Source of the DNA: Chloroflexota bacterium
GTDB taxonomy: Bacteria > Chloroflexota > Limnocylindria > Limnocylindrales > CSP1-4
Direction of reading: 5' to 3'
NCBI GenBank assembly: GCA_029858845.1
Contig: JAOUEG010000104.1
Span: 1 to 6,443 of the forward strand
DNA length: 6,443 nucleotides
The notes under the pieces were generated by a model. It was given only the letters and a program-made list of their open reading frames with translations. It made no database searches and had not been told where the DNA came from. Within the stretch, counting starts at the first letter, position 1. The number at the start of each line of letters is the position of its first letter. Both the position numbers and the translations under genes were made by a program. Shown in pieces: positions 1-6,080 of the stretch.

Positions 1-912
1 TCCGCCCGCTCCGAGATCGTGGCCATCGCGTCCCGCGCTCCCGAGCAGGCTCGGTCGGTCGCCGAGGAACTCGGGATCCCGCGGGCCCACGGCACCTACG
101 AGGCGCTCCTCGCCGATTCGGACGTGGATGCGGTCTACATCCCGCTTCCGAACCACCTCCACGCCGAGTGGGTCATCGCCGCGGCGCGCGCCGGCAAGCA
201 CGTCCTGTGCGAGAAGCCGCTCGCCCTGACGGCGGCCGAGGCGGAGCGGATGGTCGAGGTCTGCGAAACGGAAGGCGTCCGGTTGATGGAGGCGTTCATG
301 TATCGCCTCCACCCTTCGTGGGTCGCCGTCCGGGAGCTCGTCGCCTCCGGTCGGATCGGCCGGTTGATGGCGGTCCAGAGCTGGTTCTCGTATTTCAACG
401 ACGACGCGGCGAACATCCGCAACATCCGGGAAGCCGGCGGTGGCGCCCTCTATGACATCGGCTGCTACAACGTGAACCTGTCGCGCCTGCTGTTCGATGC
501 CGAGCCGGACACGGTCCAGGCGACCATCACGCGCGATCCGGCCAGCGGGGTCGACATCGTGACCAGCGCCATCCTCGGCTTCCCCGAGGGCGTGGCAACG
601 TTCACCTGCTCCATCCGCTCGGAACCGGACCAGCGGGTCCACATCTACGGGACCGAGGGCCGGATCTCCATCGAGATCCCGTTCAACATCCCGCCGGACA
701 GACCGACCCGGGTGTTCGTGACCGCCGGTGGCGATCCGCCGGTGGCTCCGGACACGGAGACGCTGACGTTCGACGTCGCGGACCCGTACGGCGTGGAGGC
801 GGAGCGCTTCGCCGCGGCAATCCTGGACGGCACGCCCACGCCGACCCCGCCTGCGGATGCCGTGGCCAACCTGCGGGTCCTCGACCGGATCTTCGCCGCC
901 GGCGGCGAGTGA
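1..912 (+). CDS. Gfo/Idh/MocA-family NAD(P)-dependent oxidoreductase, 5'-truncated by the window edge
   Basis: This is probably a cytoplasmic pyridine-nucleotide-dependent dehydrogenase acting on a sugar, inositol-like polyol or cyclic diol. The reading frame is open from base 1 to a TGA at 910-912, giving 303 visible codons. The start and the N-terminal glycine-rich nucleotide-binding loop (roughly 25-35 residues) lie upstream of the window. The visible part opens in the Rossmann domain (EIVAIASR, then a helix rich in Ala and Glu). It contains the family's EKP motif, with the likely catalytic Lys at visible residue 72, followed by MEAFMYRLHP. The GGGALYDIGCYNVNLSR motif carries the conserved Asp (152) and Tyr (156) of the substrate site. 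MEAFMYR together with DIGCY resembles the dihydrodiol dehydrogenase/D-xylose 1-dehydrogenase branch more than the inositol dehydrogenases, but the substrate cannot be read from sequence. The C-terminal end looks intact. The gene converges on the haloperoxidase-like gene, 41 bp away, so it is not in an operon with it. Confidence 0.93.
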   Translation, partial: SARSEIVAIASRAPEQARSVAEELGIPRAHGTYEALLADSDVDAVYIPLPNHLHAEWVIAAARAGKHVLCEKPLALTAAEAERMVEVCETEGVRLMEAFMYRLHPSWVAVRELVASGRIGRLMAVQSWFSYFNDDAANIRNIREAGGGALYDIGCYNVNLSRLLFDAEPDTVQATITRDPASGVDIVTSAILGFPEGVATFTCSIRSEPDQRVHIYGTEGRISIEIPFNIPPDRPTRVFVTAGGDPPVAPDTETLTFDVADPYGVEAERFAAAILDGTPTPTPPADAVANLRVLDRIFAAGGE

Positions 913-930
913 ACCGGAACCCGCTCCGGT
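913..930. terminator. Hairpin at the convergent junction (possible terminator)
   Basis: Directly after the oxidoreductase stop codon there is a perfect inverted repeat, ACCGGA-ACCCGC-TCCGGT (6-bp stem, 6-nt loop). No T-run follows on either strand, so it is not a canonical intrinsic terminator. Its place between two converging genes makes a termination or RNA-end-protection role plausible but unproven. Confidence 0.4.
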
Positions 931-964
931 CAGGGTCGCGGACCCGCTCCGATTCAGGGTCGCG
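919..964. repeat. Near-tandem 22/23-bp direct repeat across the convergent junction
   Basis: Two adjacent copies are present, 919-940 and 942-964. Both begin ACCCGCTCCG and end CAGGGTCGCG, and differ only in the central 2-3 bases (GT versus ATT). The second copy runs over the stop codon of the minus-strand gene (954-956). At the copy boundary, GGGTC-GCG-GACCC (933-945) forms a second perfect hairpin (5-bp stem, 3-nt loop), and CGGA-CCCGC-TCCG (939-951) partly repeats the hairpin of 913-930. It looks like a local duplication of a junction hairpin. Confidence 0.65.
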
Positions 965-2867
965 CCGATCCGTCGAAGTAGCTGCGGGCAAGCGCGGCGG
1001 CGGCCTTGCCGCAGGTGGACCCCACCTGGCGGCCGGTCAGGTCATCGACGCCCGGGTGGATGCCACCGTAGATGCGTGAGATGCCGGCCTGGTCGGCGGC
1101 GTCGTAGAACGTCGCCCACTGCAGGGTGATGTCCTCCGTCGGGCCCTCCTCGTGCAGCAGGGAGCCCGCCGGGATCGTCCAGGTCGCGAGGCCGCCGGGA
1201 AAGAACTCGCTGCCGGTGAGCGACGTCAGGACCTCCGCTGCGGCCCGGCTGAACGTGCTATGACCGGAGATGTAGCCGGCGAAGGAAGGCGTGACGAACG
1301 TGGGGCGCTGGTAGGGCACCCAGTCCACCGCCAGGATCCAGCCCACGCCGCTCGTCTGTGTCTCCGGGTCATCCGGGTTGCCCCTCCACGCCCGGACGGC
1401 GATCTCGCCCTCGTGACCGGCGAGATGCGCGTGCCGCTGCCCTGGGGCGGCGGTCTCGGGGGTGATGACCTCGACGAGGTCGGGCACCAGCGGCAGGCCG
1501 TCGGGATCGTAGGCGGGGCCCGTCGGGTCGCTCGACTGACCCTTGCCGCCCATGTACCGGATCATCGAGATCGGTCGGGCCGAGTCGTAGGCGGACTTGA
1601 GACCCCACGCCGCGATCGCCGCGTCGTGGACGGCCCCGTTGACCGCGAAGTAGAGCTTGACGTCCCACTCGAGGCGATCAAGTTGCGGCCCCTCCCCACC
1701 AAGGCGGAACGTCTGATCCGGGGCGTCGGAGGCCAGGTTGGCGAGGATGTTCCAGTGACCGGGGGGCGTCTCCGAGGTCGGGCCGTCCGCCCAGTACTCG
1801 GCCAGGACACGGGCGAAGTCGGCGCGCAGGACGACGGACGGCGCGTACGGCGCGCCGGTGCTCGGGTTCGCGGGATGACCGGTGCCGTCGTTCGTCCCGA
1901 GCGGATTGCCCCCGTAGGACCCGGGGGCGATATCCATGGTCACCCCGTCGGCCGGGTCGAGCATGGACGAGGCGGCCAGGACCTCGATGGCCTCCTGCTT
2001 GAACGCGTCGCTCGTGGCCGGGTCGTCCAGGCGCGGCGCTGGACCGGGGTCGATGGGCGTGCCCGCCGTCGACGCCGGCAGCGCGAACCCGGTCACGTGA
2101 CCCCATTGCGAGCCGATGAACGCCTGGACGTTGCCCGGGATCGGCAGCCCGTTCTGCGACAGTTGCAGGCCCAGCGAAAGGGGCTGCCAGCGGCTCGGAT
2201 CGCGCATGACCGTCCCCGGCTGGTCGACTTCCATCGGGTCGTTGACCGGCGCATACGCGGGATCCCGGTAGCGATCGTCCTCGATCGCGCCGTCCGAGCG
2301 ACCGAACGCCAGGACAGCCTCGGCGATCCGGTTGCCGAGCGCCGCGGGCGAATCGCCGTCGGTCGTGTCGATGTCCGTCCGATAGCAGAGCGAGCGCATG
2401 GTGGCGTCAAGCTCGTCCGGCGCGGCCGCCAGGTCCGCCACGACGGCATACCGCCATCGGAGGATCCGGTAGGCCGCGAAGCTCATCGCCGCCTCGCGCG
2501 CCGCCTCGACGTCCGACGCACTGGCCTTCTCCGTCACGAAGTAGCCGTCCGCGTCGGGGTCGTAGGCAGCCCAGGCGTCCCACATCGCAGCCGACACGTG
2601 GAACAGGTTCCGGGCGTGCTCGGTCGGGGCGGGGACGACCTGCCGGATCAGGCTCAGCATCTGCTCGTCCCAGACTCGGGCGACCGAGTGCCCACCGAGG
2701 TCCGCTCGGGTACAACCGTCTGCGACGTACGGCGGCGTCGCATTGCAGCCGGGCAGGATCGCGGCCAGGACGAGCAGCGCCACCAGCCACGAGGCGGTCC
2801 GACGAGTTCCGGCGCGTGGACCGGGCGGTGGGCGGCCGGGGATAGCAGCCGACGGATTCGGACCCAT
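954..2867 (-). CDS. Vanadium-dependent haloperoxidase-like (PAP2-fold) lipoprotein
   Basis: This is a predicted exported, lipid-anchored enzyme of the vanadium haloperoxidase/PAP2 fold. Vanadate-binding members oxidise halides with peroxide, and related members are acid phosphatases. Numbering is from the ATG at 2867 (637 aa). A basic n-region ending GTRR leads into a hydrophobic core and the lipobox LPGC, with Cys41 as the acylation site. All three anion-binding motifs are present: K424-x6-R431-P, S534-G535-H536 and S597-R598-x5-H604. W421 lies three residues before the Lys and F529 five before the Ser. These match Trp350 and Phe397 of Curvularia chloroperoxidase rather than the Arg/His of algal bromoperoxidases. 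About 112 residues separate motif 1 from the motif 2 His, roughly twice the Curvularia spacing, so there is an insertion. The frame stays open to a GTG at 2954, but that start adds 29 Pro/Arg/Gly-rich residues before the signal, so 2867 is preferred. The gene diverges from the CRTAC1 gene. Fold and export are well supported; halide oxidation is inferred. Confidence 0.9.
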   Translation of the reverse strand: MGPNPSAAIPGRPPPGPRAGTRRTASWLVALLVLAAILPGCNATPPYVADGCTRADLGGHSVARVWDEQMLSLIRQVVPAPTEHARNLFHVSAAMWDAWAAYDPDADGYFVTEKASASDVEAAREAAMSFAAYRILRWRYAVVADLAAAPDELDATMRSLCYRTDIDTTDGDSPAALGNRIAEAVLAFGRSDGAIEDDRYRDPAYAPVNDPMEVDQPGTVMRDPSRWQPLSLGLQLSQNGLPIPGNVQAFIGSQWGHVTGFALPASTAGTPIDPGPAPRLDDPATSDAFKQEAIEVLAASSMLDPADGVTMDIAPGSYGGNPLGTNDGTGHPANPSTGAPYAPSVVLRADFARVLAEYWADGPTSETPPGHWNILANLASDAPDQTFRLGGEGPQLDRLEWDVKLYFAVNGAVHDAAIAAWGLKSAYDSARPISMIRYMGGKGQSSDPTGPAYDPDGLPLVPDLVEVITPETAAPGQRHAHLAGHEGEIAVRAWRGNPDDPETQTSGVGWILAVDWVPYQRPTFVTPSFAGYISGHSTFSRAAAEVLTSLTGSEFFPGGLATWTIPAGSLLHEEGPTEDITLQWATFYDAADQAGISRIYGGIHPGVDDLTGRQVGSTCGKAAAALARSYFDGSARP

Positions 2868-2876
2868 CGGACCCAC
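2859..2876 (-). repeat. 9-bp tandem duplication spanning the start codon
   Basis: On the minus strand, bases 2876 to 2859 read GTGGGTCCG then ATGGGTCCG. These are two consecutive 9-mers differing only in the first base. They encode V-G-P-M-G-P in frame, so both a GTG (2876) and an ATG (2867) are potential starts three codons apart. The ATG is preferred because of its spacing from TAGAGT. Confidence 0.7.
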
Positions 2877-2880
2877 TCTA
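2875..2880 (-). promoter_or_regulatory. Candidate -10 element for leaderless transcription of the haloperoxidase-like gene
   Basis: Read on the minus strand, TAGAGT is followed by seven bases (GGGTCCG) and then the ATG at 2867. This places the expected transcription start on the A of the start codon. There is no Shine-Dalgarno sequence in between, which fits the TAnnnT leaderless promoters known from Actinomycetota and Deinococcus. A -35 box is not convincing; the nearest candidate, TTCGAC, sits 21 bp upstream, too far for a good match. Confidence 0.33.
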
Positions 2881-2964
2881 CCGCGGGCAGGCCTGATCGG
2901 CGTCGAAGGCGCGCGGCCGGGCCGCGGACGGTGCGACGGGCCCATCTGCCTCACAATGCTGGAC

Positions 2965-2988
2965 GTGACAGATCACCGGATCCTCCGG
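2965..2988. promoter_or_regulatory. Paired inverted repeats in the divergent promoter region (candidate operator)
   Basis: The 143-bp region between the divergent starts (2868-3010) holds two abutting perfect inverted repeats. GTGA-CAGA-TCAC (2965-2976) shares its last base with CCGGA-TCC-TCCGG (2976-2988). The first recalls CRP/FNR-type half-sites but has a 4-bp rather than 6-bp spacer, so no regulator family can be assigned. They end 22 bp before the CRTAC1 start, where a repressor or activator could act. I see no clear -10/-35 pair for the plus-strand gene. Confidence 0.35.
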
Positions 2989-3010
2989 CCAGAGCACGAC
3001 GGCTGAACCG

Positions 3011-4678
3011 ATGGGTCGTGCACCGCGGGCGCGCCGGGTCGGCCTGATGGTCGTCGTCGTGCTCGCCATCGTGGGCGCGGCCATCGCCGTCGGGCTGAAT
3101 GCGACCGGGATGTCGGGTCCGGCGACGGCCATGGCGCCGCCGCGGTTCGTCGATGAGACGGTGGCGGCCGGGGTCGGCCACCGCTACGACGGTGACTTCG
3201 AGTTCTTCGTCGGTGGCGGTGTGGCGGTGTTCGACTGTGACGACGACGGGCGTCCGGACCTCTACTTCGCGGGCGGCACCGAGCCCGCAGCGCTCTACCG
3301 CAACGTGGGTCTCGTGGGCGGCCCGCTGGCATTCGAACCCGTGCCGGACGCCACGACCGATCTCGATTCGGTCACGGGTGCCTATCCGCTGGACATCGAC
3401 GGCGATCGCAGGATGGACCTGGCCGTCCTTCGCTTCGGGGAGAACCTCCTGTTGCGGGGGCTTGGCGACTGCCGCTTCGAGCGGGCGAACGAGACATGGG
3501 GGTTCGACGGAGGCGACGGCTGGACGACGGCCTTCAGTGCCACCTGGGAAGGCGCGGCGGCGCTCCCGACCCTGGCGCTGGGTGATTACATCCAGCTGCC
3601 GCTCGGGCCGGATGGCTCCGAGCAGTGCTCCGACAACACGCTCGTCAGGCCGGAGGAGGGGGGGACGCGGTTCGCCGCCCCGATCCCGCTGGCGCCGGGA
3701 TGGTGCAGCCTGTCCATGCTGTTCAGCGATTGGGATCGCTCCGGCCGACGGGACCTGCGGATCTCGAACGATCGCCACTACTACCGGGATACCAGTGACG
3801 GCGAGGAACAGATGTGGCACGTCGTGGATGGGGAACTCCCCCGGGCGTACACGGAGGCCGATGGCTGGCGGACGGTGCGGATCTGGGGCATGGGCATCGC
3901 CAGCCAGGATCTCACCGGCGATGGGCACCCGGAGGTGTTCCTGTCCAGCCAGGCGGACAACAAGCTGCAGACGTTGGAGGATGGGGCGGACGGCCCAACC
4001 TATCGGGATATCGCCCTCCGCCTCGGCGTGACCGCCCACCGCCCGTACGCCGGTGACGTGGCCCTCGGATCGACGGCATGGCACCCGGAATTCCAGGACG
4101 TCAACAACGATTCGTTCACAGACCTGTTCATCTCCAAGGGCAACGTCGAGGCGATGCCCGATTTCGCCGCCCGGGACCCCAGCAACCTGCTGCTCGGCCA
4201 GACGGACGGTACGTTCGTCGAGGTGGCCGAGGAGGCCGGGATCGTCGACTTCGATCGGGCGCGGGGAGCCGCGCTGGTCGACCTGAACATGGACGGGATG
4301 CTGGACCTCGTCCAGGTCCACCGTCGGACGGACGTCAGACTCTGGCGGAGCGTCGGGTGGGGGGATGCCGCGGCACCGAAGCCGATGGGGCACTGGATCG
4401 CCCTTCGGCTGGATCAGCCCGGCGCCGATCCGGACGCCGTGGGCGCCTGGATCCAGGTCCGGATCGGGGAACGCCTCGTGGAGCGCGAGGTGACGGTCGG
4501 CGGAGGACATGCCGGGGGCCAATTCGGATGGATCCACTTCGGGCTCGGATCGGCGAGTCGCGCCGAGGTCCGGGTGCAGTGGCCCGACGGCGAGTTCGGG
4601 CCGTGGCTGTCCGTCGAGGCGGACGGGTTCGTGCGTATCGAACGTGGTGCCTCGCGGGCGGTACGGTGGGCGCCCTGA
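3011..4678 (+). CDS. CRTAC1-type FG-GAP/VCBS repeat protein with C-terminal ASPIC/UnbV domain
   Basis: This is an extracytoplasmic beta-propeller-like protein of 555 aa with no recognised catalytic site. FG-GAP/VCBS repeats bind calcium and usually serve in binding or adhesion. An Arg-rich N-terminus (residues 2-9) precedes a hydrophobic segment at about 11-29 with no lipobox, so it is either a signal anchor or a cleaved signal peptide. The phrase RFVDETVAAGVGHRYDG at 45-61 is the usual CRTAC1 opening. Calcium-loop motifs of the DxDxDGxxD type lie at 75-83, 128-136, 240-248, 300-308, 363-371 and 424-432. The one at 240 is degraded, and the last, DLNMDGMLD, is a good match. Residues 461-530 form the ASPIC/UnbV domain, with GAWIQVRIG, a GGGHAGGQFG core and the closing HFGLG and WPDGEFG. 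Four cysteines (76, 154, 206, 232) could form disulfides. No clear Shine-Dalgarno lies before the ATG, and an in-frame ATG at 3047 would remove the basic n-region. It probably leads an operon with the next two genes. Confidence 0.9.
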   Translation: MGRAPRARRVGLMVVVVLAIVGAAIAVGLNATGMSGPATAMAPPRFVDETVAAGVGHRYDGDFEFFVGGGVAVFDCDDDGRPDLYFAGGTEPAALYRNVGLVGGPLAFEPVPDATTDLDSVTGAYPLDIDGDRRMDLAVLRFGENLLLRGLGDCRFERANETWGFDGGDGWTTAFSATWEGAAALPTLALGDYIQLPLGPDGSEQCSDNTLVRPEEGGTRFAAPIPLAPGWCSLSMLFSDWDRSGRRDLRISNDRHYYRDTSDGEEQMWHVVDGELPRAYTEADGWRTVRIWGMGIASQDLTGDGHPEVFLSSQADNKLQTLEDGADGPTYRDIALRLGVTAHRPYAGDVALGSTAWHPEFQDVNNDSFTDLFISKGNVEAMPDFAARDPSNLLLGQTDGTFVEVAEEAGIVDFDRARGAALVDLNMDGMLDLVQVHRRTDVRLWRSVGWGDAAAPKPMGHWIALRLDQPGADPDAVGAWIQVRIGERLVEREVTVGGGHAGGQFGWIHFGLGSASRAEVRVQWPDGEFGPWLSVEADGFVRIERGASRAVRWAP

Positions 4679-4684
4679 GGTTGC

Positions 4685-4690
4685 GGAGGG
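4685..4690 (+). promoter_or_regulatory. Ribosome binding site fixing a GTG start
   Basis: GGAGGG lies in the 19-bp gap after the CRTAC1 stop codon, with 7 bases before the GTG at 4698. It is the clearest Shine-Dalgarno sequence in the window. It rules out the longer in-frame extension to 4509, which would run through the end of the upstream gene. Confidence 0.8.
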
Positions 4691-4697
4691 ACGGACC

Positions 4698-6080
4698 GTG
4701 TCGATGACCTTGCCGGCCAGGCTGACGTCGATCTCGCTCCCTGATTTCGGAACGCCGGCGGTGACGCCGGAATTGCCGTCGTCGCTGTATGCCGAGCGGA
4801 TGCGGCGACTGCGCGAGCGGATGGACGCGCGCGGCTACGACCGCCTCGTCGTGTATGCCGATCGGGAGCACAGTGCGAACGTGAGCTACCTGACCGGGTT
4901 CGACCCGCGCTTCGAGGAGGCGATCCTCATCGTCGGCGCAGAGGAGGAACCTGCGATCCTCGTCGGGAACGAGTGCTATGGGATCGCCGGGACGGCACCC
5001 CTGCAGATGCGCCGCCACCGGCTCCAGGATCTCAGCCTGCCGGGACAGCCGCGCGATCGGTCACAACCGCTCGCGGACATCCTTCGCGCTGAAGGGATCG
5101 CGGCCGGGAGCCGGGTCGGCGTCGTGGGCTGGAAGACGTACGCCGACCGCGCCACGATGGAAGTGCCGGCCTTCCTCGTGGACGAGCTCCGCCATCTGGC
5201 GGGGACGACCGGCCTGGCGGAGAACGCCGGCGACCTGCTCATCGACGCGGCCGACGGGCTTCGGGTGATCAACGAGGTCGAGCAGCTGGCAGCGATGGAA
5301 GCCGCGTCGTGCGCCACCTCGAACGGGGTGCGCAGGCTGCTGTGGGGCCTGGAGCCGGGGGTACGCGAGCGAGACGCCGTCCGGCTCCTGGAGTGGGACG
5401 GCACACCACTCTCGTGCCACCTGATGCTCACGGCCGGGCCGCGTGCCTCCTACGGGCTGCACAGTCCGGGCGACCGCGAGATCCAGCGCGGCGACCCGTT
5501 CACGGTGGCGTTCGGTATCTGGGGGGCCCTCAACTGCCGCGCCGGGTTCGTCGTTGAAGAGGCATCGCAACTCCCCGACGGGGCCGAGGACTACGTAGCC
5601 CGGCTGGTCGCGCCCTACTTCACCGCGGTCGCCGAGTGGTATGGGGCGCTCCGCATCGGGCAGACGGGTGGTGTCCTCCACGAGATCATCGACCGCCACC
5701 TGGGCGACCCGTTCTTCGGCATCTTCCTGAACCCGGGGCATCAGATCCACCTCGACGAGTGGGTCAACTCGCCGATCTCCGCGGGGTCCGAGATCGAGCT
5801 GCGATCCGGGATGGCCCTCCAGGTGGACATCATCCCGGCGACCGGAACGTCCTACTTCACGACGAACGTCGAGGACGGCGTGGCGCTCGCGGATGCCTCG
5901 CTTCGCTCCGAACTCGCGAGTCGATTCCCCGGCGCGTGGGGCCGGATCGAGGCACGCCGCCGCTTCATGGCCGACGCCCTCGGGATCGATCTGCATCCCG
6001 ACGTCCTGCCGTTCTCCGACATCCCTGCCTACCTTCCGCCGTTCCTGCTGCGGCCCGACCGCGCCATGACGATGGCATGA
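4698..6080 (+). CDS. M24-family (Xaa-Pro peptidase/creatinase fold) protein with a degenerate metal site
   Basis: This cytoplasmic protein (460 aa, no signal) has the creatinase/aminopeptidase P architecture. An N-terminal creatinase-like domain spans about residues 30-180 (YAERMRRLRERM, then VSYLTGFDPRFEEAILIVG). A C-terminal pita-bread domain spans about 190-430. M24 peptidases bind two metal ions through Asp, Asp, His, Glu, Glu. The first His region is kept (YGLHSP, H255), as are the metal His (PGHQIH, H348) and the final Glu (NVEDG, E392). The first Asp is replaced in VAFG (A271), the second falls on C280 beside N279 in GALNCRAG, and the penultimate Glu is Asp (D377 in LQVDIIP). Dimetal peptidase activity is therefore doubtful. 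Creatinase shows this fold can catalyse metal-free hydrolysis, so a different hydrolase or binding role is possible. The GTG start is set by GGAGGG at 4685-4690, and an ATG at 4704 is the alternative. The stop codon overlaps the next gene, implying coupling. Fold confident, function unknown. Confidence 0.9.
   Translation: MSMTLPARLTSISLPDFGTPAVTPELPSSLYAERMRRLRERMDARGYDRLVVYADREHSANVSYLTGFDPRFEEAILIVGAEEEPAILVGNECYGIAGTAPLQMRRHRLQDLSLPGQPRDRSQPLADILRAEGIAAGSRVGVVGWKTYADRATMEVPAFLVDELRHLAGTTGLAENAGDLLIDAADGLRVINEVEQLAAMEAASCATSNGVRRLLWGLEPGVRERDAVRLLEWDGTPLSCHLMLTAGPRASYGLHSPGDREIQRGDPFTVAFGIWGALNCRAGFVVEEASQLPDGAEDYVARLVAPYFTAVAEWYGALRIGQTGGVLHEIIDRHLGDPFFGIFLNPGHQIHLDEWVNSPISAGSEIELRSGMALQVDIIPATGTSYFTTNVEDGVALADASLRSELASRFPGAWGRIEARRRFMADALGIDLHPDVLPFSDIPAYLPPFLLRPDRAMTMA
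4755..4770 (+). other. RNA hairpin with GNRA-type loop inside the M24-like coding region
   Basis: CCGGCG-GTGA-CGCCGG is a perfect 6-bp all-G/C stem closed by GUGA, a GNRA tetraloop, 58-73 nt into the reading frame. Short GC inverted repeats are common in such GC-rich DNA, and codons for A-V-T-P here explain much of the bias. It is recorded as visible structure only, with no function claimed. Confidence 0.35.

Noticed and set aside
2868..2954. A 29-residue N-terminal extension of the haloperoxidase-like lipoprotein from a GTG at 2954
   Set aside because: It would put about 55 Pro/Arg/Gly-rich residues before the signal core, has no Shine-Dalgarno, and runs through the likely promoter. It is not fully excluded.
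2952..2957. CACAAT as a -10 box for the CRTAC1 gene
   Set aside because: No plausible -35 lies 16-18 bp upstream, and the first base is a poor match.
2965..2976. A CRP/FNR-type binding site
   Set aside because: The half-sites GTGA and TCAC are separated by 4 bp, whereas the family consensus has a 6-bp spacer. It is kept only as a generic inverted repeat.
1152..3047. A 631-residue open frame on the plus strand, antisense to the haloperoxidase-like gene
   Set aside because: Its translation is Arg/Gly/Val-rich low-complexity text with no domain, and it mirrors a real gene with intact motifs. Long antisense open frames are expected in very GC-rich DNA.
2951..4537. A 528-residue open frame on the minus strand opposite the CRTAC1 gene
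   Set aside because: It has the composition of a GC-driven shadow frame (rich in His, Arg, Pro and Val) with no recognisable domain, while the plus strand shows six calcium-loop motifs and an ASPIC/UnbV domain.
4509..4697. An upstream in-frame extension of the M24-like protein by 63 codons
   Set aside because: It would overlap the CRTAC1 coding region, adds non-homologous Arg/Gly-rich sequence, and ignores the GGAGGG site placed 7 bases before the GTG at 4698.
4078..4707. A 209-residue plus-strand frame overlapping the end of the CRTAC1 gene
   Set aside because: It is Arg/Gly-rich with no domain and overlaps the conserved ASPIC/UnbV coding region and the true M24-like start.
5061..5996. A 311-residue minus-strand open frame inside the M24-like gene
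   Set aside because: It is a shadow of the M24 frame with no motif, and no ribosome binding site was recognised.
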